Shown here: piece by piece, positions 24,244-33,002 of the stretch
Numbering within the stretch: position 1 is the first letter of the stretch
Layout of the letters: the number at the start of each line of letters is the position of its first letter
Assembly (NCBI GenBank): GCA_964471155.1
Contig: CAYYFX010000023.1
Coordinates: 1-44,733, forward strand
Length of the DNA: 44,733 bases
Direction of reading: 5' to 3'
Source: CAYYFX01 sp964471155
GTDB taxonomy: Bacteria; ARS69
Made by a program: the position numbers and the translations under genes
The notes under the pieces: model-generated
Told to the model about the DNA's origin: nothing
The model's database searches: none
Seen by the model: the letters and a program-made list of their open reading frames with translations, nothing else

Positions 24244-24624
24244 CTACTGCGCGTTCGTCTTCAGCAGGCCGTGCACGCGCTCCACCAGCCGGCCGGGGCT
24301 GAAGGGCTTCGTGATGTAGTCGTCCGCGCCCGCCTCGAAGCCCTGCTTCTGGTCGATGTCGCGGGACTTCGCGGAGAGCAGGATCACCGGCGTCTGCGCC
24401 ACGTCGGCGTCGCGCTTGATCGCCCGGCACGCCTCGAAGCCGTCCATCTTCGGCATCATGACGTCCAGCACCACGAGGTCCGGGCGCTCCTCCTTCGTCT
24501 TGCGCACCGCCTCCTCCCCGTCCTCGGCCGTGATCACCTCGTAGCCTTCCGCCCCGAGGCTGAAGTCCAGGATGTGGAGGATGTAGTTCTCGTCGTCGAC
24601 GACGAGGATCTTCCCCTTCTTCAT
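24244..24624 (-). CDS. Single-domain response regulator (CheY-like receiver)
   Basis: The 126-residue protein is a receiver domain only. It has the acidic pair in LVVDDE (10-11), phosphoacceptor D54 (VVLDVMMPKMDG), the conserved Ser (LLSAKS), and K106 (YITKPF). It would take a phosphoryl group from the histidine kinase encoded directly upstream and signal by protein contact, as it has no output domain. The ATG at 24624 overlaps the kinase stop (ATGA). Last gene of the three-gene signalling operon. Confidence 0.95.
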   Translation of the reverse strand: MKKGKILVVDDENYILHILDFSLGAEGYEVITAEDGEEAVRKTKEERPDLVVLDVMMPKMDGFEACRAIKRDADVAQTPVILLSAKSRDIDQKQGFEAGADDYITKPFSPGRLVERVHGLLKTNAQ

Positions 24625-27452
24625 GAGCCTCCCTCTCGGCGTCGCTCGCTTCTCCGTTCGAGGACGCGGACGAGCGCTTCCACGACCTCCGGATCGAACT
24701 GCCTGCCCTCGTTCCGGCGGATCTCCGCCAGCGCCGCCTCGCGCGTCATCGACGCCCGGTACGGCCGCCCCGTGCGCAGCGCGTGGTACGCGTCGCACAC
24801 CGCCAGGATCTTGGCGCCCCGCGGGATCCCGCTGTCGGCCAGGCCGCGAGGGTAGCCGGTGCCGTCCGGCTCCTCGTGGTGCGCCAGGATGATGTCGAAG
24901 ATGTCCGGCAGGAACTCGATGGACCGCAGCACGCGCGCGCCCTCCTCCGGATGCCGGCGGATCATCTGCCGGTCCTCCGCGGTGAGCGCCGCCGGCTTCT
25001 TGTACGTGCCCTCCGGCAGCCGGGTCATCCCCACGTCCCGCAGGATGGAGGCGTAGTGGATGCGCGCCGTCTCCTCCGGATCCACGCCCAGCTCCGAGCA
25101 CACGTCCACGACCAGCCGCGAGAACGGGTGCCCGGACGGGTAGTAGTGGCGGCGCACGTCGATGACGCCGCGCATCGCCTCCTCCATCCGGTTCATCGCG
25201 TCGCGGGAGTCGCCGAACTCGCGCAGCTTGTTGAGCACGAGCGCCACGCGCTGGCCCAGGATCTCCAGCAGGCGCCGGTCGTTGTCCTCGAACGGCTGGC
25301 CGGTGGTCTTGTTCGTGACGTTGATCACGCCGATCACGCTGGAGCGCAGCTTCACCGGGACGGACATCAGCGAGCGCGTGCGGTACTGGTCCGGCCGGTC
25401 CGACGGGCCGAAGCGCGGGTCGGTGGCCAGGTCCGGCACGAACAACGTCTCGCCGGTGGCCGCCACCAGGCCCGCGATGTTCTGTCCCACCGCCACGCGC
25501 GCCTCGCGGATGGCGTCGTCCGGGAGGCCGATGGCCGCCTGGATGAACAGCTCGTGTCCGGACGGGTCCAGCAGCATGAGCGACACGGACTCCGCGCCCA
25601 CCACCTCGGAGATCATCTCGATGAGCAGCTCCGGCAGGCTGACGCCATCGTGCACGGGGTCCTTCACGGTCGGCTCGGCGGCCCGGGCGCGGCTCGTGGC
25701 CCGCAGCCGTGGCAGGGACACGATGAACCGCGCCCCGTGCCCCGGCTCGCTCTCCGCCCAGATCCGGCCGTCGTGCCACGTGGCGATGCTGCGGCAGATG
25801 GCCAGGCCCAGCCCGGAACCGCCGTGGGTGCGCGCGTTCGTGCCGTCCACCTGGTAGAAGCGCTCGAAGATGATGTCCAGCTTCTCGACGGGGATCCCCG
25901 GCCCGTCGTCCTGCACGACGAGACGGATCGCGGACGGCTCGCGCACGACGTCCACCTGCACGTGACCCTCGCGGGGCGTGAACTTCACCGCGTTCTCCAG
26001 CAGGTTCACCACGAGCTGCTTCAGCAGGTCCGGATCCGCGTGCAGCCCCGCCTCCTCGCCGCTGAGCGGACCGAGGAGCTGGATGTCCTTGCGCTCCGCC
26101 AGCGGGCGGATCACGTCCATCGCGTCGGCCACCACGTTCACCAGGTCCACGGGGCGGCACGACATGCGCACGCGGCCGGCATCCATGGTCGCCAGGTCCA
26201 GGATGTCGTCCACGATGCGCGTGAGCCGACGGCTCTCGTCCTGGATGACGCGCAGGAAGCGGTCGCGCGTGTCGGGGTCCGGCCGCACCGCGGCGGAGCG
26301 CAGCGTCTCCGCGTAGGCGCTGATGCTGGTGAGCGGCGTGCGCAGCTCGTGCGACACGGTGGCGATGAACTGCGCCTTCATGCGGTGCAGCTCGTCCAGC
26401 CGCTCCTTCTCGGCGCGCAGGTCCTCCAGGTTGCGCAGGCCCTGGCCGCGGCCGTCGCGGCTCGCCAGCGCGTGCCGCGCGATCGACGTCCAGCGCTGCA
26501 GGTCCTCGAGCAGCGACGGGTCGTCCAGCGGCTGCTCCACCTCCGCCATGAGGAAGCCCATGGCGTGGCGCGCCTCCTGCGCGGTCAGGGGCAGCAGGAG
26601 GGTGTCCCCCGGGCCCGGGCGGAGGCTCTGGATGGTGCCGCGCGGGATCCAGGCGAAGCCGCCCCACCGCGGCAGCGTGGCGGACCACTCCCGGAACGCC
26701 TCCGCGCGGTGCGCGCTCTCGGGAAGGGCGAGCCGGTCGGGCAGCTCCGGGCGGCCGCGCCGGCTCTCGGGACGGACGGACTCCACGTAGCACCCGTCGT
26801 CCGGGCGCAACGTCCAGAGCGAACTGCGTCCCAGGCCCGGCAGCCCCGCCACCGCGCCGGCGATGCGGCGAAGCACCGGCTCGCTGCCGCCCTCGCGCAC
26901 CAGCTCGTCCAGCACCTCCAGCGCCCGCTCCAGCGAGTGCGCGCGGGACTCCGCGTCGCGGATGCGCTCCGTGTCGGAGCGCCGGCGGCGCTCCCGGAAG
27001 AGCGCGAGGCCCGCGTGCGCCAGGAGCCGGTGCGTCTCGCCGGGGTCGCCCACCGCGGCCACGACGCCCTCCACGCCGCGCGGCGACTCCATCGGGACCG
27101 CCCACAGCGCCGTCTCGCCGGAGCCGGCCTGCCGCACGGCGCCGCCCTCGCGCAGCGCGCGGCGCGCGATCCCCACCAACTCGATCTCCGGCACGGACAG
27201 GCGCGTCTCGGGCCCCTCCACGGCGGCCGCGCGCACGAGCTCCCCGTGGTTCTCGACCAGGAAGACGGACCCGCGCCCGACGCCGGCCGCGGCCGACACG
27301 GCATCGCGGACGCGCCGCACGATCTCGTCCACGGACTGCGCGGTCTGCAGCCGCTCGGCGTGGACGTCCAGCATCGTGACGGCGAGGCTCCGCCCGGCGG
27401 CGCCGTGCAGCGCGCGGATCGACGCGCCCGACGGGGAGGACTGCGCGCTCAT
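24621..27452 (-). CDS. GAF - histidine kinase - GAF - HD-GYP hybrid protein (HD motif degenerate)
   Basis: This 943-residue cytoplasmic sensor has two GAF-like regions (about 20-145 and 180-335), then HisKA with H368 (FIATVSHELRTPLTS). A HATPase with N487 (VVNLLENAVKF), DDGPGIP and GGSGLGL follows, then a third GAF (about 603-742). A C-terminal HD-GYP (about 765-940) ends it. The HD-GYP keeps H775, H834, H858-H859 (HHEEPDGTGYP) and D887, but the HD pair is R805-D806 (ILRDVG), so c-di-GMP hydrolysis is doubtful. Kinase motifs are intact. It starts at ATG 27452, overlapping the upstream GGDDF gene, and ends overlapping the receiver gene. A fusion of kinase and HD-GYP in one chain is uncommon. 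The signal sensed is unknown. Confidence 0.9.
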   Translation of the reverse strand: MSAQSSPSGASIRALHGAAGRSLAVTMLDVHAERLQTAQSVDEIVRRVRDAVSAAAGVGRGSVFLVENHGELVRAAAVEGPETRLSVPEIELVGIARRALREGGAVRQAGSGETALWAVPMESPRGVEGVVAAVGDPGETHRLLAHAGLALFRERRRRSDTERIRDAESRAHSLERALEVLDELVREGGSEPVLRRIAGAVAGLPGLGRSSLWTLRPDDGCYVESVRPESRRGRPELPDRLALPESAHRAEAFREWSATLPRWGGFAWIPRGTIQSLRPGPGDTLLLPLTAQEARHAMGFLMAEVEQPLDDPSLLEDLQRWTSIARHALASRDGRGQGLRNLEDLRAEKERLDELHRMKAQFIATVSHELRTPLTSISAYAETLRSAAVRPDPDTRDRFLRVIQDESRRLTRIVDDILDLATMDAGRVRMSCRPVDLVNVVADAMDVIRPLAERKDIQLLGPLSGEEAGLHADPDLLKQLVVNLLENAVKFTPREGHVQVDVVREPSAIRLVVQDDGPGIPVEKLDIIFERFYQVDGTNARTHGGSGLGLAICRSIATWHDGRIWAESEPGHGARFIVSLPRLRATSRARAAEPTVKDPVHDGVSLPELLIEMISEVVGAESVSLMLLDPSGHELFIQAAIGLPDDAIREARVAVGQNIAGLVAATGETLFVPDLATDPRFGPSDRPDQYRTRSLMSVPVKLRSSVIGVINVTNKTTGQPFEDNDRRLLEILGQRVALVLNKLREFGDSRDAMNRMEEAMRGVIDVRRHYYPSGHPFSRLVVDVCSELGVDPEETARIHYASILRDVGMTRLPEGTYKKPAALTAEDRQMIRRHPEEGARVLRSIEFLPDIFDIILAHHEEPDGTGYPRGLADSGIPRGAKILAVCDAYHALRTGRPYRASMTREAALAEIRRNEGRQFDPEVVEALVRVLERRSERRREGGS

Positions 27453-28396
27453 GTCGTGGCCCTCCGCTCCCGCACCACCACGCTGCCGGTCATGCTCTTG
27501 CCGTAGCGCTTCAGCTCGGAGGCGATGTCCGCGACGCGGCCGATGTGCGTGATGGGCTCCTTCTCGTTCGTCACCACGGCCATGGTCACGCCGAGGGACT
27601 TCACGCGCATGATCTCGCCGGAGCGGCGCCGGATCTTCAGGTACCCGCGCTCGAGGTCCTCCGGGTCGAACAGCTTCTCCGCGTTCCTGTCGAACATGTC
27701 GATGACCATCCGCGCGATCGCGTCCGCCTTGTCCGGCGTGGTCATCAGCACGAAGTCGTCGCCGCCCACGTGGCCCACGAAGTCGTCGCGGTTGCCCACC
27801 TTCGCCACCGCGGACGTGAGGATCTTCGCCATCGTCCGGATGACGTCGTCGCCCTTCGCGTAGCCGTAGTAGTCGTTGAACGACTTGAAGTTGTCGATGT
27901 CGCTGTAGATGAACGCGAACGGCTTCTTGGAGTCGATGCGCTGCGTCAGCTCGCGCTCGATGGACACGTTGCCGGGCAGCCCGGTCAGCGGGTTCGCCTC
28001 GCGCTGCGACTGGCTCCAGCTCAGCACGTTCTTCACGCGCATGAGCAGCTCGGGCATGGAGAACGGCTTCGTCACGTAGTCGTTCGCGCCGTTCTGCAGG
28101 CCCTTCAGCTTCTCGTCCAGCTCGCCGCGCGCGGTCAGGATGATCACCGGGATGTGCCGCGTGCCGTAGTCGCTCTTGATGCGGCGGCAGACCTCGTAGC
28201 CGTCCATGTGCGGGATCATCAGGTCCAGCAGCACCAGGTCCGGCGGGTCCTCCTGCACCATCTGCAGGCCCTCCTCGCCGTCCTCGGCACAGCGGACCAC
28301 GAAGCCCGCGTTCTCCAGCTGGAACTTCAGGATGTCGCGGATGGGCGGCTCGTCGTCCACGACGAGGACCCTGGGCGGCGCCCACACACCGCTCAT
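27449..28396 (-). CDS. Response regulator with receiver and GGDDF (diguanylate cyclase-like) domains
   Basis: The 315-residue protein has an N-terminal receiver (VLVVDDE, phosphoacceptor D58 in LLDLMIPHMDG, K110 in YVTKPF) and a C-terminal GGDEF-family domain. SDIDNFKSFNDYYGYAKGDD matches the nucleotide-binding half, but the signature is GGDDF (211-215) instead of GG[D/E]EF, so cyclase activity is uncertain. Receiver-GGDEF order is that of PleD with one receiver. The start is taken as the ATG at 28396; an in-frame ATG at 28432 would add 12 residues. First gene of the signalling operon. Its stop overlaps the kinase start (ATGA). Confidence 0.9.
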   Translation of the reverse strand: MSGVWAPPRVLVVDDEPPIRDILKFQLENAGFVVRCAEDGEEGLQMVQEDPPDLVLLDLMIPHMDGYEVCRRIKSDYGTRHIPVIILTARGELDEKLKGLQNGANDYVTKPFSMPELLMRVKNVLSWSQSQREANPLTGLPGNVSIERELTQRIDSKKPFAFIYSDIDNFKSFNDYYGYAKGDDVIRTMAKILTSAVAKVGNRDDFVGHVGGDDFVLMTTPDKADAIARMVIDMFDRNAEKLFDPEDLERGYLKIRRRSGEIMRVKSLGVTMAVVTNEKEPITHIGRVADIASELKRYGKSMTGSVVVRERRATT

Positions 28397-28659
28397 ACCC
28401 GGCGCACTGAAGGTGTTCACGTCCCGGCCCATCCCCCTGGAACTGTCCCTGCCCGGCGGAGTTGCGCTCGGTCGGATATCGGCATCCCCCGCCCCCGTCC
28501 CGAGTCCCCCCCTTGTGGTGCGGAGATTGGGGCGGTTGAAAACTTCCCGCCGGCCAGGGTGCGGCGGGTCAGGCGGACGCAGGGGCCGGATCAGGCAACG
28601 CAAGCAATGGCAAGCGGTTGCAGCGGGACCCCATCACGCCCCCCCGGCGCGCCCCAATC

Positions 28660-28669
28660 NNNNNNNNNN
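28660..28669. other. Assembly gap (10 N)
   Basis: Ten Ns mark a scaffold join. Both flanks are rich in C or G runs. The two sides may not be truly adjacent, and the gap size is probably a placeholder. Confidence 0.95.
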
Positions 28670-28679
28670 GGTGGGGCGG

Positions 28680-28723
28680 CCCCCCCCCCCCCCCCCCCCC
28701 CGCCCCCCCCAACCCCCCCCCCC
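28680..28723. repeat. Poly-C tracts next to the gap
   Basis: There are runs of 22, 8 and 11 C separated by g and aa. Such homopolymers are rare in the rest of the window. They may be real, or may be read artefacts (poly-G reads on the other strand) at a contig end. Confidence 0.7.
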
Positions 28724-28728
28724 ACAAC

Positions 28729-29799
28729 TCACATGACACGCGGGCGGGCGTGGCGGGGGCGGGGGGCGCGGTTGGGGAAGGTGCCCAGGGGGAGGCCCGC
28801 AACCGCATCCAGGTCGAACCCCGACCGCTCTCCCCGCGCCAGGCGCAGCTTGCCGGCGAAGGCGATCATGGCGGCGTTGTCGCCGCAGTAGGACAGGCGG
28901 GGGACGACCAGGGCCAGGCGGCGGGGTTCGCACGCGGCGGCCATGGCGCGGCGGAGGGCGCCGTTGGCGGCGACGCCGCCGGCGATGGCCACGGCGGGGG
29001 AGCCGGTGAGGGATGCGGCGGCCAGGGTCTTCTCCACGAGGACGTCGATCATGGCGGCCTGGAAGGAGGCGGCCACGTCGCGCGCGTGGGGACCGGAGGC
29101 CAGCTCCGGCTGCCTGTCGAGGGTCACCCGGACCGAGGTCTTCACGCCGGAGAAGCTGAAGTCCAGGGTGCCCTCCTCCAGGCGGGCGCGGGGGAAGTGG
29201 AAGGCGCGCGGATCGCCGTCGGCGGCCAGCGTCTCCAGCGCGGCGCCGCCGGGATAGCCCAGGCCCAGCATCACGGAGACCTTGTCCCAGGCCTCGCCGG
29301 CGGCATCGTCGCGGGTGCGGCCGAGCACGTCGATCTCCCGGAACGACTTCACGTGCACGAGCAGCGTGTGCCCGCCGGAGGCCACGAGCACCACGACGGG
29401 CGGCGGCAGCGCGGGGTCCTCGAGGAACGGCGAGAGCACGTGCCCCTCGAGGTGGTTCACGCCGAGGAACGGCAGGCCGCGGGCCAGGGCCAGCGCCTTC
29501 GCCGTGGTGACGCCCACGAGCAGGGAACCGACGAGGCCGGGGCCGGACGTGACGGCGAGCGCGCGCACGTCGTCCAGGGAGACGCCGGCGTCGGCCAGCG
29601 CGCGGTCGATCACCGGCAGGATCTTGCGCACGTGCTCGCGCGAGGCGATCTCGGGGACCACGCCGCCGTACAGCTCGTGCACGCGCTGCGATGCGACGAC
29701 GTTGGAGCGCACGGCGCCGCCCCCGTCCAGGACCGCGGCCGCGGTCTCGTCGCAGGAGGTCTCGATGCCGAGGATCACGTCCGCGGCCCCGGAGGTCAC
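28729..29799 (-). CDS. tsaD: tRNA N6-adenosine threonylcarbamoyltransferase TsaD
   Basis: TsaD, with TsaB and TsaE, moves the threonylcarbamoyl group to A37 of ANN-decoding tRNAs. The 356 residues have the ASKHA fold, with ILGIETSCDETAAAVLD, the metal-binding NHLEGH (His pair), VASGGHT, KVSVMLGLGYPGG, AIAGGVAANGALR and SYCGDNAAMIA. The GTG start at 29799 overlaps the YbbR-like stop (GTGA), so the two are coupled. The C-terminal tail (RAPRPRHARPRVM) is unusual and lies close to the assembly gap, so its last residues should be treated with care. Confidence 0.95.
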   Translation of the reverse strand: MTSGAADVILGIETSCDETAAAVLDGGGAVRSNVVASQRVHELYGGVVPEIASREHVRKILPVIDRALADAGVSLDDVRALAVTSGPGLVGSLLVGVTTAKALALARGLPFLGVNHLEGHVLSPFLEDPALPPPVVVLVASGGHTLLVHVKSFREIDVLGRTRDDAAGEAWDKVSVMLGLGYPGGAALETLAADGDPRAFHFPRARLEEGTLDFSFSGVKTSVRVTLDRQPELASGPHARDVAASFQAAMIDVLVEKTLAAASLTGSPAVAIAGGVAANGALRRAMAAACEPRRLALVVPRLSYCGDNAAMIAFAGKLRLARGERSGFDLDAVAGLPLGTFPNRAPRPRHARPRVM

Positions 29800-30860
29800 G
29801 ACTGGCTCCGGCGCGACGGGCCGGCCACCGTCATCCCCAGGCGATCCGGAGCGAGCGACAGGATCTCCACGTCCGGCGGGAGCGCCAGCTCGCCGCGCAG
29901 CGCGACGCCGGACGCGGTCGTGTCGGCCGGCGCGGCATCCGGCCCGGTCCCCGCGGCGGACGGCCGGCGCCGCGCCGCGAACCGGATCACGCCGCCGGCC
30001 ATCTCCTCGACGGTCAAGGCGTACACGCCGGGCTGCCAGTCGTCGGCGTCGATCGCGAGCAGCAGGCTGTCCTCCCGCGCCACCATCTCCATGACGGGCC
30101 GGGCGCCCTCCGCTTCCACGATCACCTCCGCCGGCTCGAACACGACGCGCAGCGACCCCGGCGCGTTCGCCGCGCGCAGGACCGTGCGCGGCAGCCGCTG
30201 GGTCACGAGCGGTTCGATCGTGATGCCCACGTCCACGGTCGAGGGCGTGATCTCCACCGTCGGGAAGTCGGAGGGGACCAGCCGCACCTCCCGGCGCACG
30301 GTGCTCCGCTTGCCGTCGATGTCGATCTCCCGCGTGTGCACCAGGGCGATCTCGTCCACCAGCTTGCGCGGGCCCTTCACGTTGGCCCGCGCCGGGTTGA
30401 GGAACGTGCGGCCCACCTGCACGTACCGCGAATCCGGGGCGCCCACCACGGCGGGGACGATGGCCACGTCGCGCGTGACCGTCTCGTCGAACTCCACGGT
30501 GACGCGGCGCGGCTCCAGGATCTCCACCCGCGTGACCTCCACGTCCTCGGGCAGGACCACGTCCTCCCCGGCGAACGCGATGCGGTTCTGCCCCTTCTGG
30601 AAGCCGCCGAGGTCCACGCGGCAGACCCCGTCGCGGAGCCGGTAGCGCAGGAACTTCCCCTTGCCGTGCACCCGGGCGTGCACCCGCTCCGGCAGCGGCT
30701 CGATCGTGGACAGGCCCTCGGGCCGGTTCACGTACTCCACCGGGAAGTCCGCGGTGTCCTCGAACTCGATCCGGTTCGTCACGCTGAACCAGAGCCCGGC
30801 CGCCACGACGAAGCTCAGGATCTTGGCGCCCGCGTTCTGCGTCCAGTCTCGCCAGGGCAA
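29796..30860 (-). CDS. YbbR/CdaR-like membrane-anchored protein, TTG start
   Basis: The 354-residue protein has one N-terminal membrane segment (AKILSFVVAAGLWFSVTNR) and four YbbR-type beta units, for example FPVEYVNRPEGLSTI, IVPAVVGAPDSRYVQVG, VTRVEILEPRRVTVE and VEITPSTVDVGITIEP. YbbR proteins are extracytoplasmic; in Firmicutes CdaR regulates a diadenylate cyclase. No cdaA is adjacent here. The TTG at 30860 has GGGAG 7 bases upstream. It starts 91 bases after the lipoprotein stop and is coupled to tsaD. Confidence 0.85.
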   Translation of the reverse strand: MPWRDWTQNAGAKILSFVVAAGLWFSVTNRIEFEDTADFPVEYVNRPEGLSTIEPLPERVHARVHGKGKFLRYRLRDGVCRVDLGGFQKGQNRIAFAGEDVVLPEDVEVTRVEILEPRRVTVEFDETVTRDVAIVPAVVGAPDSRYVQVGRTFLNPARANVKGPRKLVDEIALVHTREIDIDGKRSTVRREVRLVPSDFPTVEITPSTVDVGITIEPLVTQRLPRTVLRAANAPGSLRVVFEPAEVIVEAEGARPVMEMVAREDSLLLAIDADDWQPGVYALTVEEMAGGVIRFAARRRPSAAGTGPDAAPADTTASGVALRGELALPPDVEILSLAPDRLGMTVAGPSRRSQS

Positions 30861-30951
30861 GGAAGTCTCCCGGATCCGGCTCCCGCCGGGGAGCGCGGAG
30901 CGCGCGTTCGGCGACGCCCTCGTGCTCGACGGCGTCGGGCTCCGGATCGTA

Positions 30952-31680
30952 CTACGGCGTGGCGCCCGCGTCCCCCGGCGGCGCGTCCGTACCCGGCGGC
31001 GCGGCCGTGCGTGGCGGCGCGTCCGTGCCGGGCGGCGGGGCCGTCAGGTCGTGCATGGCGTCCCGCACGGCGCGGTCCACCGCGTCGCGGGTGGAGTCCG
31101 GCCGGTTCGGCGCCGCGGGCTCGGCCGCGACGTGCTCGGTGGCGACCGCCAGCAGCAGGGACTCCAGATCCGCGAGCCAGGCGGCGCCCACCGGCGGACG
31201 CGTCCAGGCGTTCCGGGACCGGATCCTCCGGTCCGCGCCCAGCACGATGTCCACGTCGAGACGCTTGATCCAGCCGGCCTCGGCGACGGTGCTGTCCACC
31301 TCCACGCGAAAACCGTCCAGCGGGAGGGCCGACAGCTCCGCCCACAGGTCCGCGAACTCCTCCGGCGTGAGCGTGCCCGCCACGGGACGGACGGTCGCGG
31401 GCGAGCGCACCGAACCGCGCAGGCGCGCGTCGCCGCCGAGCGCCAGGATCTCCAGCTCCCAACCCTCGCGCTCCAGGATGGGTCCGCGGCGCTCCTCGAA
31501 GCGGACCATGAGCGCCTGCGGGCCCTCGCCCACGCGCGGTCCGCGCTTCCCCTCGGCGGTGGCCTCCTCCGCCAGACGCTCCGCATCGCGGCGGCTCCCG
31601 CACGCCGGGAGGGCGAGGACGACCGCGACGGCGACGAGGAGGGACCCGAGCGACGTGCCCGACGCGGACCGGCGCCTCAC
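30952..31680 (-). CDS. Hypothetical lipoprotein
   Basis: The 242-residue product has a lipoprotein signal (SLLVAVAVVLALPACGS, lipobox LPAC with the Cys near residue 27). A DUF4340-like or unassigned middle domain follows (GWELEILALGGDARLRGSVR, LTPEEFADLWAELSALPLDG). The C-terminal tail is Pro/Gly-rich and repeats the unit APPGTDAPPxT. I do not recognise the family. The GTG at 31680 overlaps the holB stop. It is encoded between holB and ybbR in the long minus-strand block. Confidence 0.75.
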   Translation of the reverse strand: MRRRSASGTSLGSLLVAVAVVLALPACGSRRDAERLAEEATAEGKRGPRVGEGPQALMVRFEERRGPILEREGWELEILALGGDARLRGSVRSPATVRPVAGTLTPEEFADLWAELSALPLDGFRVEVDSTVAEAGWIKRLDVDIVLGADRRIRSRNAWTRPPVGAAWLADLESLLLAVATEHVAAEPAAPNRPDSTRDAVDRAVRDAMHDLTAPPPGTDAPPRTAAPPGTDAPPGDAGATP

Positions 31681-33002
31681 GCCGCCTCCGCGGCCGGGAC
31701 CACGTCCGCCAGCAGCGCCTCGAGCGCGAACCGCGGTTCCACGGACGAGGACAGGTCCTGCGTGGCCAGCTCCGCGCGTTCCAGCACCGCTTCCCAGACG
31801 GGGGCGGGCCGCAGCCCGGCCAGCTCGTCGAGGAGCGCGTCGTCCAGGCCGGACAGGCGCGGCACGTCGGCCGCGGACACGGCCAGCGCCAGGTCCCGCG
31901 CGCCCAGCGCCAGCAGATCCAGCAGCAGCCTCACCTCGTCGCGGCGGGCGTCGCGGCCGTCCACGCCTTCGCGTACGGCGCCGGCCAGCCGCTGTCCGGT
32001 CAACGCGAGCGCGCGGAGCAGCTTGCCCTCCGCCACGGCGCGGAGCAGCGTCTCCACGAAGCGGCGCCGGTCCGCCACGTCCAGGCCGCGCAGCGCCAGC
32101 GCCCGACCGGGGCTGCCGCCGGACAGCACGGCCAGCGCGCGGGCGTCCGCCGGCGCCACGTCCTGCGCGTCCACGAGGAAGCGCTCCACCAGCCCCGCGG
32201 GGAGCGCGTCGAACACGACGCGCGCGCACCGCGACAGGATCGTGGCGAGCAGCGCCGAGGGGTCCGGCGTGATCAGGATCAGGAGCGTGCCGGGCGGCGG
32301 CTCCTCGAGCGTCTTGAGGAACGCGTTCTGCGCGGGCTCGGTCATCTTGTGCGCGTCGTCCACGACCGCCACGCGCCAGCCGCCGCCGGACGTGCGCGCG
32401 AGCAGCGTGGCGATGGCGCGGAAGTACTCCCCGTCGCCCTTCCCGTTCACCAGCTCGATGCCCAGGTTCCGCCGGTAGAACACGCGCGACGTCCCCGCGG
32501 AGAAGAGCGCCCGCGCCACGGCGACCGCCGCCGGCGTCCCCTTCCGCGACCGGTCCAGCGACGCCAGCTCCTTCTCGAGCACGTCGGCGAAGGGGATGCC
32601 GCGCCGGCCGAGCAGCTTCTCGGGGTTCCGCCGCACCAGATCCACCACGTCCGGTCCGCGCCCCGCCGCGACGCCCTCGATCCAGCCTTCCTCGGCCAGC
32701 ACGGCGTACGCCGCGAGCAGGCCCTCCTCGTCCAGGTCGTCGCGCAGCAGGTCCCCGCGCCGCACCGCGCACGGCGCCTCGACGTCCACGTACAGGGCGA
32801 AGCGGTCGTGCGCGCCGCGGTCGAAGCGGGCCGCGTCCTCCGCGTCCCCCGAGGTCACGAGCGCCCGCGCCAGCTCGAGGGCGAGCGTTCGCTTCCCGCA
32901 TCCCTCCGGCCCGGTGAACAGCAGCGCGTGCGGGAGACGCCCCGCGGCGGCCGCGGCGAACAGGCGATCCCGGATCGGATCGTGTCCGAGGAGCGCGCTC
33001 AC
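31677..33002 (-). CDS. holB: DNA polymerase III delta' subunit-like clamp-loader ATPase (HolB), with long insert
   Basis: The protein has 441 residues, against about 330 for E. coli HolB. It begins SALLGHDPIRDRLFAAAAAG, with Walker A GPEGCGKRT, Walker B VAVVDDAHKM, and PAQNAFLKTLEEPPPGTLLILI followed by the sensor motif TILSRCARVVFDALP. About 100 residues between Walker A and B replace the usual four-Cys zinc module and part of the fold. A C-terminal helical collar domain is present. The GTG at 33002 overlaps the holA stop. Adjacent holA supports a clamp-loader role. Intactness of ATPase function is unknown, as delta' is often a non-hydrolysing subunit. Confidence 0.87.
   Translation of the reverse strand: MSALLGHDPIRDRLFAAAAAGRLPHALLFTGPEGCGKRTLALELARALVTSGDAEDAARFDRGAHDRFALYVDVEAPCAVRRGDLLRDDLDEEGLLAAYAVLAEEGWIEGVAAGRGPDVVDLVRRNPEKLLGRRGIPFADVLEKELASLDRSRKGTPAAVAVARALFSAGTSRVFYRRNLGIELVNGKGDGEYFRAIATLLARTSGGGWRVAVVDDAHKMTEPAQNAFLKTLEEPPPGTLLILITPDPSALLATILSRCARVVFDALPAGLVERFLVDAQDVAPADARALAVLSGGSPGRALALRGLDVADRRRFVETLLRAVAEGKLLRALALTGQRLAGAVREGVDGRDARRDEVRLLLDLLALGARDLALAVSAADVPRLSGLDDALLDELAGLRPAPVWEAVLERAELATQDLSSSVEPRFALEALLADVVPAAEAA

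Larger units (their letters stand above)
28397..28728. other. Non-coding stretch of 332 bases with assembly gap
   Basis: The part next to the signalling operon (28397-28659) is its leader or promoter region and contains no ORF I trust. I see no clear -35/-10 pair. The rest is the N gap and poly-C tracts described separately. The tsaD gene ends at 28729 on the same strand. Confidence 0.6.
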
